Shown here: positions 22,165-34,050 of the stretch, piece by piece
Layout of the letters: each line of letters starts with the position of its first letter
How positions within the stretch are numbered: position 1 is the first letter of the stretch
Origin: Ampelocalamus luodianensis
Lineage: Eukaryota; Streptophyta; Magnoliopsida; Poales; Poaceae
DNA length: 64,000 nt
Direction of reading: 5' to 3'
Assembly (NCBI GenBank): GCA_036346255.1
Contig: CM070628.1
Span: 7,083,840-7,147,839 of the forward strand
Made by a program: the position numbers and the translations under genes
The notes under the pieces: model-generated
Database searches by the model: none
What the model was told of the DNA's origin: nothing
The model's input: only the letters and a program-made list of their open reading frames with translations

Positions 22165-25100
22165 AGGATGTACCGTTATGAAACAAGAGATAGCATCACA
22201 CGCAAGCTCACATTGCATTAAGAAACAAACTTTTATTACACAACTAAGGCTTAACAACCAGGTTGGATATAGGCGTGGGTTGCCTGAATATAATATATTA
22301 CAACTCAAAAGTACACAAGATCCACAGGTACGCTTGGGCGTAGATGAGACCTAATACCAGTAGTCGTCACTGTCCAGTGATTCCTCCTGATCGTAGCAAT
22401 CACTTGTTTCCTCCCAAAGTGCTTCTGATGATGTTTTAGCAAGATTAAATACAACCGTACTCAACAAGTTGCATGTGAAATTCTATTTAACTATATACCA
22501 GGATTATATAAGGAATGGTAAGCTTTACCATAACAGGTATATGTGGAATACAATATTTAACTTAAAAGTAGTATAGTAATTAAAATAGCAAATAGTAATG
22601 CGTATAATCACAGGGGTTACAACATCTGTAATTACCAATTTAACATCTGTAAAACTCTACTTATGCATCATGTACTGGAATCACCCATGAATATAACTTC
22701 ATTAACTAGAAGCACGGCGTATTCGAATACCATTAATTATACTATGCAGAGTTACCCAACTTTATCCACAAGATACCTCATGCTCCTACTATCAAGTTAT
22801 ATACACACAACTAGTTAGCGTGTGACTGAGCCGAGATAACAATGCATTTTCTACCGCTCAACCTTTTTAGTCTCTACCCAGTAGGTTCAGAATCCATACA
22901 ACCCTCGGGAGACCACTGGCCAGCAGTGGAATTCGCACTCCAATGCTGACGGGACCATACCATTATGTAGTTCAACGAGTGCCCTAACTGGCCAACTCCT
23001 AACTCTCCCCCTCATTCCGCGGCTGCTCTATCACACAAGAGCAGTTGACATCCCGTAGATATTCAATTGGGAGAGCAGTGTACTAAGCCAAGTTGGATAT
23101 ACCACACCTGTGATTGAGCGATTCCTATGTCTGTTACTTGGCACAAGGTTCTTATCCTTACTTGCCATCTAGTGAGGCGATGGACCATTTACCAACTCGT
23201 GGCCGTCCACCTCCAGTTCTCACTGACGACTCACTTTTATCAAGTATATTGGGTTGTCCATCCATCTAGTCTCAACCCTCAAATCTCCACCAAATCCTAT
23301 TGGTTTAACGCCAACCATCCTTATCAGTGTTTAGAATAAAGCTTTGTGTGACATTGTTGATTAATTCCTATTATTTTATGTGGTCTAGATTTGTCAAGGT
23401 GAATATGGCCTACAAAGGATAGGAGGGTTTGTATGTGTGGTAAGGGAATTTATCTACTTAACATGGCATTCCAAAGTATTATTTCCTTATTGAAATAATT
23501 ATCTCATATAATAATGAAAGTAATAATATAAATACATGGAATGAGGCTCAAAATGTTCAAAGGATGCAACTAGCCTCCTTGCTCGTAGTCTTCAAAATAT
23601 CATGTTTCTCTTGTGTCTTGTCCAACGGTCTCTTGTGCTTGATCGTTGAACTCGAAACCTAGCGCAAAATGAAATAAACCAAATAAATATCCGGCTCGAA
23701 AAGGAACGAGTCGAAAACAAAATGCAAGTAAAATAAAATCCAAAAAAGAATGGGAAGGGAACAATTGGATGGTGAATAGGATTTATTTGGTGTCTGATTT
23801 GGCCAAACGGAGTTGATAAATGGATTCACAGGCTCGAACCGGTCGAATTAGGGTTTCAGGTGAACAGTGTCGGGGTCTGGTGAACAGCGTTGGGTTGGGA
23901 CTATTCATTGTGGGTTTGGTTGAGTGAACAGTGTCGTATTTGGTATTATTTACGTCGGGTCTGGATCATGAACAATACTATTTTTATTGTTCAAAGAGGA
24001 TTCAGGTTTGTGAACAGTGAACATACTAGTTGGGTCGGCCCACTTGGCTTAGCCAGGCCCATAGCCAGTTAGGCTGGTTTTTGATGGCCCAAGTGGCCAC
24101 TAGACCAAATGGCCTTCGGTCAAAAATGAAGCCTAGCTCCTTTACTTTTCTTCTCTGCACTTCCTTCTCCTTTCTACCTGTCGTAGGGGCGCCCCACCGG
24201 CCCCACGACCTGGCGAAACACAGAAGCTGACACCCAGAGGTCTCCCAGAAAACCCTTTGGAGGGGCCCCGAAGACCCTCCGAAGGGGACTCACGGGGCCA
24301 TCTCCGTGGGGGTGTAAGGGTAGCAGGATTGGTGGACTGGGCGTACTCCCTAGGTAGACCAAGTCCAGAAAGATCCACCATGGGCCGAAGGCTACGCGTA
24401 GGGATACACTTTCTGGCAACTGAAACCCCTCTCCAAGGACCCTTCGGCCTCTCGCCTGGACACCAAGGGTCCCCTCTTTCTTATTGTCTAGTCTTCTTAC
24501 TACGACACTACCTGACGATGACAGTGATAGCTGGTGGCAGCGAGGGTGGGTGCGGGAAGCATCAAGGAGATGTGGGCATTCCATTTTGAGGTTTTGGGCA
24601 TTCCATGGCGTGTACGGCCGAAATAGGGCCACGATGCGGTGGTGCTCTGGTGAGTTTCTGGCCAAGGTGAGCGGGGCTTGAGCATCAGTGGGTAAAGGGG
24701 AGTCCAGGGGTAGCAACGATGTGGCCGGGGAGGTTCTGAGGCGCCTAGCACCATTGGTTGAGGGAGACACGGTGGCGGTGCACGGTGTTGGCGAGGTTCC
24801 GCCGAGAATAGGGTGGGGAAAGGAGGGGGAAAGGTGCGGTGTGACGTGGTGATGCTATTGCCAAAGTTGAGAGGGAATGGAAGTAAAGGAGGTGACGAAT
24901 TTCACCTACAGCTTACCGGAGAAGAGGAACGGGGCGGCGATTCTCGAAAATTGCCAGCGTTGAGAGAGAATGGTGGTGATGATGCGACAATGGGTGTCCT
25001 GATCTTTCGATAAGAAGAATAATTCGATTTGGGTGGAGACGACTCTCACAATTCGGCTACCAATCGCACACGATCAATATGCCCAGCAATCGCTGAACCA

Positions 25101-25532
25101 ACTCTGAGTTCATTATCAACCTTGCTAAAAGCACGATCGACCTGACCACGAAGGTCTATTACTACATGCAATCAAAGAACAAGCAAGAACAAGATAATAA
25201 ACTATCTGAAATAGCAAATAAGATTGAAATACTCAATAATGTGGGATTCCGAATAAGGATCTTGACTGGGTGGTCTAGTCGACACAAGCAAAAGATACAA
25301 GTTGCAACGAAGGCTAACTTAACATAAACTAAATCCAAGGAAACTAGAGGGGTGCGGCCTCCTTAAATACGGGAGGGGGAGCCGTACATAACTAAGAGAT
25401 AGGGGTGGTACTATTTATGGTAATGTTCACATAAACAGTACAATCGTGAGCAGTATGGGCCAAGAAAGGGGTCGTCTTTTCCTTAGACCAAGTATTACAA
25501 GGCCCAATTTGGCCTAAACAGGTGATGCAACA
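22165..25532 (-). mobile_element. Probable long-LTR family copy D, ends uncertain
   Basis: It has the same layout as copies A and C: an AT-rich start with A-rich TTTATTACA segments, an internal TACAACCGTACTC motif (22460), a GAAACCTAGCGCAAAATGAA segment (23655) like GGAACCTAACGCGAAAAGG in copy C (47990), and a GC-rich middle with long accidental ORFs (24170-25010). No exact pair of ends with a 5-bp duplication was found, so the limits are approximate and other insertions may be included (25020-25530 looks like a different LTR). Confidence 0.4.
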
Positions 25533-25929
25533 TATTTTTTTTTATGATTACGGTACGCACAGATGGAATTTAGAGGTGAGGCCAGATCCTTTTGAAAGAG
25601 GATAGGATAAGCTTTTAATCAAGTACTCATAGACCTCAAACGGAGTCCGTATGTGTAAGTTATACATGTTTAAAGTTAGAGCTATCTCCGAAGGCCGAAT
25701 TTGATTCCAAAACGGGTCCAGCTCGAACTCTTGCTCGTCTTGGACCAAAAGTAACGTGGTGTTGTACAAATATATATTTTTTCATCATTAAGTAGCATCA
25801 TATAGTTCATATAATAAAAATACACTCCTAAAAACAAGTTCACCTGGTAATTTAAGTGAAGTGCACAAGCTCTTATAATTGGAACAACAAGTATAGAAAA
25901 TATGGTTGTATCAATAGGGGTCATGTCCT

Positions 25930-26430
25930 TATCAGGTGAGGTGCTGGGGTTGGAGGTGAAGATGAAAGTGTGCCTGGGGTGGCTTTTATAGCCGGGGAGG
26001 CGATGGGAGTAGGAACGGATGAAGGTGGCGACGAAGACGGTAGAAGGTGGTGATGGGGATGATGTGGTGGCAAGAAGAACAGGGGAATGGCATTTTCAGA
26101 ACGAAGGTGTTTTCAGAGAAAAAAATGGAAAGGATGCAATGGGAAAGCGTAAAGGAGTTGGAATGTTACTAAATTGGGAAGGAAAAACGAAAACAGGCAA
26201 AAATCTGGCAAATGGTGAAAACGGAAATTTCAGTTTGTTTCAGTTTCAGTTTTGTTTGTTGCACCGGTGTAGATTTTTGTTGCACATTCAGTACTTCATT
26301 GTTGAGCTTCTTTCAAAATTTGTTGCGCCACTGCAAGTCCAAATTGGACGGCCAAGACGAGCTGTTGAGATGAGAATGCAAGGGCAGCCCCGAGAGTACG
26401 ATTCTAGCGCCGGACCGACCACCCATAATT
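25930..26430. mobile_element. Right part of the unclassified TTGTTGCA element
   Basis: A G-rich stretch with TGGTGATGGGGATGATG-like bases is followed by TTGTTGCACCGG, TTTGTTGCACATT and TTTGTTGCGCC. This mirrors 21975-22110. The 137-residue ORF here is low complexity and has no recognised domain. Confidence 0.3.
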
Positions 26431-27575
26431 GAATCATTCTCATTGTAAATTTCTTCTTCTCCGATTATTGTGTATGACTTATATATAATAAAGTGGAAGG
26501 AAATGACTGTGTCTGAAAATTGGGAGAGCGGTATGGACTATGAGTCTGAGTCAAATATGTAATCAAAAAAAAAAAGAAACTTTTTGTACGGACGGAGCCG
26601 CCGCGATTCAACTCCTGAGGACGTGGGCTTTGCAGAAACCTCGTAAACAAGTTCATCTCTCTTGTGTGGTTGCTGTGATTGTTCTCTCACGCAAAAAGTT
26701 GTCGCCGGTTCCAACACCAATTAACGTGGTGACTTCGGTATCATCTGTTACTTTTACACGGTAAGATCCAGACTGATTCTGGGATCTGGGTATACTCTCA
26801 GCATCCATCAACGACATCAAATTAAATATTGTCGATGTCAACACATTAGTTTCTTCACTGTTTAGTTGCTGTAACAAGTCCGGTCAAAATGGTGCGAGAC
26901 ACAAAATCAAAGTGCAATTTAATGTAAAGAAATCGATTGCTTGATACAAATTAAAGACTTCACAATGAAGCTTAGTTGTAAGCACGTCGGAATGACACCT
27001 CAATTAACAAGTGTTACACACTGTCGTCACACTTGTCGTCTGCTCTCTTTTTTGTTCATTTATGAATATTATATGGCCTACTTTTTGAAGCATGGGGATT
27101 TTATTTGTATTCATTTTACTCCTTTTGCAAGCCGTATTATAGGACGATGAGTATGTCAAACAAAGAAATATGCATCACAAGAATGCCACCGCACAAAATG
27201 TTAGCAAAATATTGGTCATGGAACTGTTAGACTTTTCACAAGTCTTTTGGAAACGACTGAGTGAGAACTGTTAGACAAGAACCCAACGTCTGTTCTGCAA
27301 AGTTCACATCATTGATGCTTAATTTATCCGAGATCCTAATTGACAGTTCCGTTATTTTTCTTGTATTGCCCTGCCATTATCAAACGACATTGCTAATGGG
27401 ATCTATAGCTTGGGGCTGAAGCCAACAATTTGCTTCCAAGCAACATATCAACAATCTTTATGTTGTACACAACCATAAACAATTTTCTTATTTTTTGAGT
27501 GGTAATTTTCTTAAATTCAAACATCATATCAACAACAATCCTGCAAATTTACAAACCCTTCACAAATTAAAGAAT
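26431..27575. other. No recognised gene or element
   Basis: Ordinary AT-rich intergenic sequence lies downstream of the minus-strand glycosyltransferase. Short ORFs occur but without domains, and no matched ends were found. Its left part may still belong to the disrupted element described above. Confidence 0.5.
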
Positions 27576-27578
27576 CTA

Positions 27579-27630
27579 CTAGAAGTTGTTGTTGAGCTTG
27601 CTGACTAGAAGTTGTTGTTGAGCTTGCTGG
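27579..27630. repeat. 26-bp tandem duplication over the GT31 stop codon
   Basis: CTAGAAGTTGTTGTTGAGCT plus CTTGCTGA-type bases occur twice head to tail (27579-27604 and 27605-27630). On the minus strand this repeats the last codons and stop of the glycosyltransferase just behind the real stop. Confidence 0.9.
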
Positions 27631-28787
27631 AGGGTTCCAACCGGGTGGCATTGAAGTGCTCCAAGGTGTGTGCCCACCTCAGGTCCTGCTTCAACTGGTG
27701 CACACCAATGGTGTCGTTCAAGAAATCCTCAGCTTGGGCACCCTTGTAGTCATACAACCTGGGGTACATGTTCACCCTGTTCTTGCCCTTGCTGGCCATG
27801 TTTAGCCATTTCCCTGTGGTCACATCTTCTGCACCTGATGTAATTAAACACAAAAATAAAATTGCCATTTTTCCTACTAGCAAATTAATAAAAAGTTAGT
27901 GTAGTGTTTATAAAGTAGCACTGTTAGGTTTCAGGAAAAAAAATTGATACACGATCATTACTATTCATCCCGTTATTTTTTCCATGGCAAGAAGAAGAAG
28001 ACTAATCAAGATGCAAGTTAAGCGTGCATTTTGGTAAAAAAAGGGGGTGGTTAAGCGTGCGTAGTTGCATACCTATGGCTTCTCTTTTCACCATGTCGGA
28101 GCTGGAGATCCACTCGACGAGGTCCCAGGACAGCACGTAGCCCATGCCGAGCATGAACGGCGGGAACGCTCGGTCGTGGAACGGCAGGCCCACGCCGTAG
28201 TACATGTCCTCCCTCGGCGCGCGCCGGAGCGTCTCCACCAGCGCGTCCAGCCGGAGGTACGTGTCGTCGTCCACCTTCATCACGTAGTCGTACGGGCGGC
28301 CGCCGCCGTCGCTGCTGCCGAGCATCTCAGGCAGGCCAGCGAAGTAGGTGTACGTCTTGCCCCGGTCGGCGCTCTCGGCGCAGTCGAACAGCAGCACGTC
28401 GCCGTGGGCGCGGGCCTCGAGCTCCACGAACACGCGGTGCTCGGGCGGCATCGGCCGAGCGCAGAGCGCGAACCGGACGTCCACGCGCGCGGCCCGGCGG
28501 AGAGCGGGCGTCTGCTGCAGCGCGTACGCCATGCGGACGAGGTGCCGCCGGGAGTGCTTCTTGGCCATGGTGTGCACGCCGACGAGGACGCTGAGCTCCG
28601 GCCGGCCACCTTCGTCGTCCACCGCCGCCGGCGGTGCAGCAGGGTCGACGTTGGCTGCGCCAAGGCAGCCCACCGGGTTGCGGAGGTAGGCGGGGAAGGG
28701 GACGTTGAAGGTGAGGCAGAGGAGTGTGAGGGGGAGGATGATGATGAGAGACACCGTGTAGTAGGACGGCTTCTGGATGAACGACAT
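27605..28787 (-). CDS. GT31-type hexosyltransferase (galactosyltransferase family), two exons
   Basis: Exon 1 is 28073-28787 (ATG at 28787) and exon 2 is 27605-27834. The intron has donor GTATGC and acceptor CATCAG, and the Gly codon is split across it. The joined length is 945 bp, or 314 residues. Residues about 10-29 form one membrane anchor after a short cytosolic tail, as in type II Golgi enzymes. The body matches the galactosyltransferase family (Pfam PF01762, CAZy GT31): SVLVGVHTMAKKHSRRHLVR, the metal-binding YDYVMKVDDDTYLRL (DDD at 173-175), FMLGMGYVLSWDLVEWI, and GAEDVTTGKWL over the splice. It likely adds a hexose, perhaps galactose, to a glycoprotein or glycan in the Golgi; the acceptor is unknown. 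GC-rich exons are typical of grass genes. All key motifs are intact, so it may be functional. Confidence 0.9.
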
Positions 28788-28888
28788 TGTTGCGCGAGCT
28801 CTCGCTCGTCGTCGGCGACGACCCTCTTCTTGATTTGTTTGGTCTTCTACCTTGTGCGCGCGCGCATGTTTTGGTGACTTGGTGTATG

Positions 28889-28896
28889 TTTATATA
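28889..28896 (-). promoter_or_regulatory. TATA box of the glycosyltransferase gene
   Basis: The minus strand reads TATATAAACATACACC about 100 bp before the ATG at 28787. The spacing gives a leader of about 70 bp. Confidence 0.6.
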
Positions 28897-29699
28897 TGAT
28901 CAAAGAGGTATAATGGAAGTCGTATTAGCTTGGTTAGCAGTTAACTATGACAAGGTGGCAGTAGTGCAGTTTTATGATTTGTCACTGGGGAATGTTCTTT
29001 GTAAGAAAATAGAGTTTTTGGCTGACACTCTTGGCGTCATGATTAATAAAATTGGGCCCCTCCAGAAATTAATAGCAAAAATTGCACCACAAACCTAACG
29101 CTACTTGATACGTCGCCGAGTCCGGTCCCCAGAGGGCTGGACCTCGCTCGTCTGTGCCCTCAGGGAATCGGACTCCTCTCATCCATTCATTAGGGGGCTG
29201 GACCTAGCTCGTACATCCATGCCCCCAGGGCACGGTGCTCTAGGGCACGATGGACGTTGCTCCTCGCGCCACGAAGCAAGTCCGGTGCCCTTGGGGGCGG
29301 TCTCGCCTTACTTAGTTCCCCCATGGCACGGTGTCGCCTCTGCATCGCTCACATGTCCGCTGGGAGGGAATCAAGATTCCCTCCGTCCCATCACATCCAT
29401 CGCATCCCGTGTGCATGCAAAGCATCATCCGCATGCAAAAAAGCCCACGTGGGAGGGAATTGCCCGTCGCTTCGTGATCAGTTGAAATTTCTCACTCGCG
29501 TGGCTATAAAACCCGACATTGCTCTCGCTCCCACTCTCATTCTCATAGTCGCTCGGCGTTGAGAGACACAGAGAATAGAGCGAGTGACTTCCGATTTCGC
29601 CGACGATCAAGGATTGTTTAGAGGAGTGATTAGCGATCGTAGTACAAAAGTTCAGCATAAGGAGCGTGTATTTTTTGTCGTTTGCATTATCTTTATTAA

Positions 29700-30225
29700 C
29701 TATGTAATTAGTGTTAAATTAATTTAATCATAATTAATTCATTCTTATTTAGTTGTAATTAATTAGTCCTAATTAATTATTCGTAGTTAATTAGTTGATA
29801 TGATTGTTGTCATAGTTAATTAATTAGCAATTAATTAGTTGTAAATGATTTAGCTATAGTTAATTAGTCGTAATTATTTAATTAAGCCCTAATTAAATAG
29901 TCATAGTCAATTAGTCGTAATTAATGTAGTCATAGTCAATTAGTTGTAATTAGTTACTCATAATTAATTTAGTTGTAGTTAATTAGTTGTAATTAATTTA
30001 GTTGTAGCTAATTAGTTGTAATTAATTAGGTGTAAATAATTTAGTCATTATTCTTCAATCGAAATTAATTTAATCTTAGTTAATTTGTCACAATTATATT
30101 AATTAGTCTTAGTTAATTTGTCACGATGATTTAAGTGCTAATTAATTAGTCGTAATTAATTTAGTGGTAGTTAATTACTCATAATTAATTTGTTCATTAT
30201 TAATTAGTCATTATTAATTTACTCC
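29700..30225. repeat. Imperfect array of TAATTAGTYGTAATTAATT units
   Basis: Roughly 520 bp are made of variable units around TTAATTAGTTGTAATTAATT with a period of about 20-25 bp. The array is almost without G/C. It lies in MULE-1 just upstream of the mobile-domain gene. Confidence 0.85.
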
Positions 30226-30271
30226 TTTATATTTGTTCCGAACTGACTCGGCATTTCATCTCTTATAAGCC

Positions 30272-32219
30272 ATGCCTTTACCGGAGCTACTCGAACCATT
30301 ATACGACGAACATCCCCAGAGCATGTTGTGGACCACTGGGAACGGGGATGGTCCTCCACCCCTCGTGCTTAGGTCGGAGAAGCATTACTGGGACCTTAAC
30401 CCTCGCTACATCCCAATTCTTCGGGACACGGGCTTGTTGCCCTTTGCGAGAATGCTCCACGTCGGTCGGTACTTCACCTTGGATGGGAGTCTCATGTCGG
30501 CACTTGTCGACAGATAGGCCGTGTTTCCCACCACATAGGTGATTGAGTGTACCCCAGCTTCGTCCGCATCATCGAGTCTTTGGCTGACACCTAGCCTGGG
30601 GAGATGCCCCATTACAGCTTCAGATTAGTCGTCCTTTGCGCCACATACAAGGGGTTGTGTGACGCTTCGCGGCGCAACACCAGTTTGAAACCAGTCCTTA
30701 TCGTCTGCTACGTGCTCATGTAGCTATGGAGTTGGGAGCAATTTCCTATTGCGTGACCCACCTTGCAGAATGCAGTGCACCGGTATCCCAAGTTCCACGA
30801 CCGCATAGATGGGCGACTGTGGGCACCGGTGAACTGCTTCCAAGTTACGCTGGACCAGAGACAGACCGACGAGGTGCTACTTTGTGTTCCACAAGGAGTT
30901 CGAGTCGTTGCACGATGACAACATCATATGGTCTCTATGGAGCCCACATTTCGTGAACATGGTAGCGCCGCACGGACTATCTGTGCAATGCACACAGGAC
31001 GCTAGATTATAAGCGATGACCTACCACCTTGTGTTGTCCCATATGGTAGAGCCTTATGAGCCATAGCGCATAATACGATAGTTTGATCTCTCTAGGTTGT
31101 GCCCCTCCCTATGGGAGGATGCTCGAGCGAGCTGTCCACTTGTGAGTGCAACTCCATCCGAGTAATATTTACAGTTCATACCTATATCCGCTCTTCTCAC
31201 ATAAATCCTTCTCGAATGCAGGCAATTGAGGATGTGTCGACATTTTGATTTTGAGGACTGGCAGGCAATCCAGCATCAATGGACTATGGCTTGGACAGAG
31301 GCGATGCATAATGAGGTTCCTACAGGAGCAGCGGCAGTATGACGTTCGAACTTACCGTGAATACATCGAGTGGTACATACCACGGTCACGCACCAGACTC
31401 ACCGGTCCTCCACCAGAGCGTCCAGAGTAGGTCATGCACAAGGAGAGGCTTCTTCACTCATTTGATCGACACAACGCTTTGCGGCATGACGATATTGCAA
31501 AACACTCACAACCTATGCTCACTTCATTCATGATAATTTTATTGTTTAGTATTGAACAACTGTTGTCTGTAACTTCAGTTTGATCGGATTCAGCGGATCT
31601 CATGCTGTTCCGGGGCTTCTCAGTACTCTCAAGTCCATCTTGGCGGAGTCCAAGCAAATAATCAAGAACATGAGCTGCGGTCAGTCGAGGGACGACGTTG
31701 ATTAGGCTACGCACCGAGTGGGGCCGACCGTGCTCACCTGCTAGGTTGGCATGGCCTAGTGAGACTGGCAAGCGTCTTAGCGCTCCCCGTCGGTCATCTG
31801 CACTATAGACCGGGGAGGTAAGTTATGTTCAATTTTGTGTCCTGGTTATTTATTATGCCTTAGGTTGTGTTAACATCCGTCTTCGAGCCGCACGTCCGTC
31901 CGGGTGTATCACTTCTGCGATCAATGTCCGCACAGGCTACTCAGATTGGCGGGTGTCCAAGTGCTCCCGGTCAGTCATCCGCACTGCACATCGGGGAAGT
32001 ACATGATGTTCAGCTTAGGTCCTGATTATTGATTTTGCCTAATATCATTCTAATTTGCAGCCTTTAGTTGAGCGTGAGGGTGATGACGAATCAACTGATG
32101 AGGAGATGGACATCCTAACTACTGCTAAGGAGGAGTACACAGTGCTAGGATTTGAAGCGTACCACCCAGAGCATCCACCCTGGTCTACGCTCAGCAGAAC
32201 CTTGACTAGTACGGAGTAG
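30272..32219 (+). pseudogene. Plant mobile domain (PMD) gene, decayed, with introns
   Basis: The opening (30272-30517) contains RYIPILRDTGLLPFARMLHV and LMSALVDR, the start of the plant mobile domain (PF10536) found in transposon-derived plant proteins. Further pieces are YPKFHDRIDGRLWAPVNCFQ at about 30790-30845, CRHFDFEDWQAIQHQWTMAW at about 31225-31290, and YDVRTYREYIEWYIPR at about 31335-31385, in changing frames. An acidic tail at 32060-32219 (DESTDEEMDILTT) ends in TAG. Introns are likely near 31145-31220 and 31810-32060. Stops and shifts show it is not functional. PMD proteins occur both as host silencing factors and inside Mutator-like elements; the long inverted ends here place this one in a transposon. 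Confidence 0.7.
31765..32043 (+). repeat. Tandem duplication (period about 182 bp) inside the PMD gene
   Basis: Segments near 31765-31862 and 31947-32043 share TGCTCCCGGTCAGTCATCYG, CGGGGA(G/A)GTA and TCCTGGTTATT-ATT-TGCCT. The unit spans an exon edge and its GTAAGT- or GTACAT-type donor, so it looks like an exon-intron duplication. Confidence 0.65.
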
Positions 32220-32742
32220 CGTACCAAGGCTAGAGCTCCTCGAGGGTCACTGGTACATCATTCAGTCAAGGCCAGAGCTCCTCCATACCGAGGACCGTTC
32301 ATACATTGTACCTAGGGGGCCGTGCCTCCAGGGGGATTTTTTGATTCATTCATTACAGATATGATGGTAGATGGTAGCCATTTTTGGCATGACTCAGTTG
32401 GATGGCATTGATATTGGACAAACTCAACTGGGCCAGAGTCAGCTTGCTAAAACACCCCTGCCCACTCAACGGTCTTCTTACGCCCTTTGAACCGATGCAC
32501 GCTCTCGGACCAGATCATGTATCCCACGAGACATGCTCAACACAAGACCAGGATGTGCACACAGATGCAGACGCAGTGAGCACATAGTGGCTCGGATGAG
32601 TGAGCCATATTGTAGCCCATGTGTAATTACATTATGCACATTATGCACGTATGTATCCATGATGTAGTGCACTTATGTTGTACTATGTTTGTGTATATAT
32701 TTTGCATAACAATATTGTGTACATTATGTGCGTAGTTTGCCG

Positions 32743-32828
32743 AAGTTCACATGAAATCATAAAACACCCGAGGTTCACATAAAATCATAAAACACCCGAG
32801 GTTCACATAAAATCATAAATCACCTGAA
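32743..32828. repeat. Three 29-bp tandem repeats
   Basis: Three near-identical copies of GTTCACATAAAATCATAAAA plus CACCCGAG lie head to tail in the 3' part of MULE-1. Related bases recur in the inverted ends of MULE-2 (for example near 38010-38040), which links the two elements. Confidence 0.9.
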
Positions 32829-33237
32829 GTTGGGGGGGAGTCCGGCCCTAGGACAACGACAAGGCTCCACCGTGCCCTGTGGGCACCGGTCATCGCGATC
32901 GTGCCCGTGGGCACTTCACTGCCAAAGATCGTGCCCTTGGGGCACGGACTAGGTAGCTCCGGCCCCTAGGGGCACGGACTACTACGTGATGCGCGGAGGT
33001 GGCATTCGGCCCCCTAGTGAACGAACGAGAGGAGTTCGGTCCCCTGGGGCACGGAAGAGCGAGGTTCGGCCCCCTAGGGACCGTACTTAGCGATGTGTCA
33101 AGCGGCGCTAGGTCCGCGATGCCATTTTTGCTATTGATTTTGGGAGAAAACCAATTTTGTTAATGACGACGCCAACAGTGCCATTTTAGCCAAAAATTCT
33201 AAGAAAATATTGGCAAATGGCAATATCAATGTACTAC

Positions 33238-34050
33238 CATGCATGCACATGTGTGTACTAGGGTAGGTTGATGAAGGGGATTCTTGTGGGGGATCCGGAT
33301 CCCCCGCACCACTGCTGATGTACATAGTGTGAACATTGGGTTTTTTTTGGGGGTGAGGGAGATGAACAGTGTTTCGCAATGTGCTGTAGTAACAGTGAAA
33401 TACTCCTATTGCAAAAACACTGTAGCACTTGATAGGGCACTTAGCTTTTCGATCGAATGGTGAAGATTGCTCCTGATGCTATGCCACTGTAGATCCTCTG
33501 CATTGATAATTTTAATATAGAGGATCCCAATCCTCTTGTGGGTCAACATTTTTGGATTGTTCCATATGCTCCACATATATAGCATACCTACACTCATCTT
33601 GCTGTCTGATAAAAATGTTAATGTGTAGTATATAGTACAGATTAACCGTTGGATAGTCACCTCAACAATTCAACGTCGTTCTATTTGGGAGAGCTTAAGC
33701 TTTTAGTGCTAGCAGTTGTTGCGGTGGTAAGTGAAACTCAAACTTGTCATTAATATGGATGTGTGTATGTATTAGGGTAGGTGGATGAAGGGAATTACTG
33801 TGGGTCAAAATTTTTGGATTTTTCCATGTTACATATATAGTATACCTATACTCAGCTTGCTGTGTGATAATTAGCGTAACAGATTCTCAGGAAAAAGCTT
33901 TTATTAATGTGTAACATACAGTGCATGCCATTCAGTTAATTTCTCGAAAAAGATACCAAGAGATGAGAAGGGCTTGTCGGCCTCATGGTACAAATTAAGC
34001 TTTGGAATTTGGATAGTCACCTCAATAGTTCAACATCGTCTTATCTAGGG
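33238..34050. repeat. Two tandem copies of a roughly 500-bp host segment
   Basis: Unit 1 starts near 33250 (GTGTGTACTAGGGTAGGTTG) and unit 2 near 33757 (GTGTGTATGTATTAGGGTAG). Both contain CATATATAG-ATACCTA-ACTCA-CTTGCTGT and GGATAGTCACCTCAA-A-TTCAAC. Unit 2 continues after MULE-2 at 38643-39005 (GGGAGGGCTTATACTTTTAG, then CTCAAACTTGCCATTAATAT). Each copy is the empty-site control for an insertion in the other. Confidence 0.8.
33291..33533. mobile_element. Short MULE-type MITE (243 bp)
   Basis: The ends read GGATCCGGATCCCC and, reverse-complemented, GGATTGGGATCCTC. A perfect 9-bp duplication TCTTGTGGG flanks it at 33282-33290 and 33534-33542. The neighbouring duplicated unit (about 33790-33808, GGAATTACTGTGGGTCAA) lacks the insert, which confirms it. 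No coding content. Confidence 0.85.

Larger units (their letters stand above)
29012..33199 (+). mobile_element. Mutator-like element (MULE-1) with plant mobile domain gene
   Basis: The 5' end starts GAGTTTTTGGCTGACACT and the 3' end, reverse-complemented, starts GAATTTTTGGCTAAAATGG. Similarity continues inward over about 100 bp through TTGGCGTC, AACAAAATTGG and AATAGCAAAAAT. A 10-bp target duplication TAAGAAAATA flanks it (29002-29011 and 33200-33209), as expected for Mutator-like elements. Inside the ends are clusters of CCCCTAGGGG- and GGGGCACGG-like bases (29120-29330 and 32840-33080). The interior holds an AT repeat array and a decayed plant-mobile-domain gene on the plus strand. No MURA transposase was seen, so it is non-autonomous. 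It lies about 220 bp upstream of the glycosyltransferase start codon, next to its promoter. Confidence 0.85.

Noticed and set aside
24170..25013. Long ORFs on both strands, up to 198 codons
   Set aside because: GC-rich LTR-like sequence open in several frames at once. No recognised domain, and no promoter or splice support.
22165..25532. A clean solo LTR D with defined ends
   Set aside because: No TG...CA pair with matching 5-bp flanks was found, so it is kept only as an approximate assignment.
28065..28877. A 270-codon ORF on the plus strand opposite the glycosyltransferase
   Set aside because: It is a GC-driven shadow of exon 1 of the minus-strand GT31 gene, rich in Val/His/Arg/Glu and without a domain.
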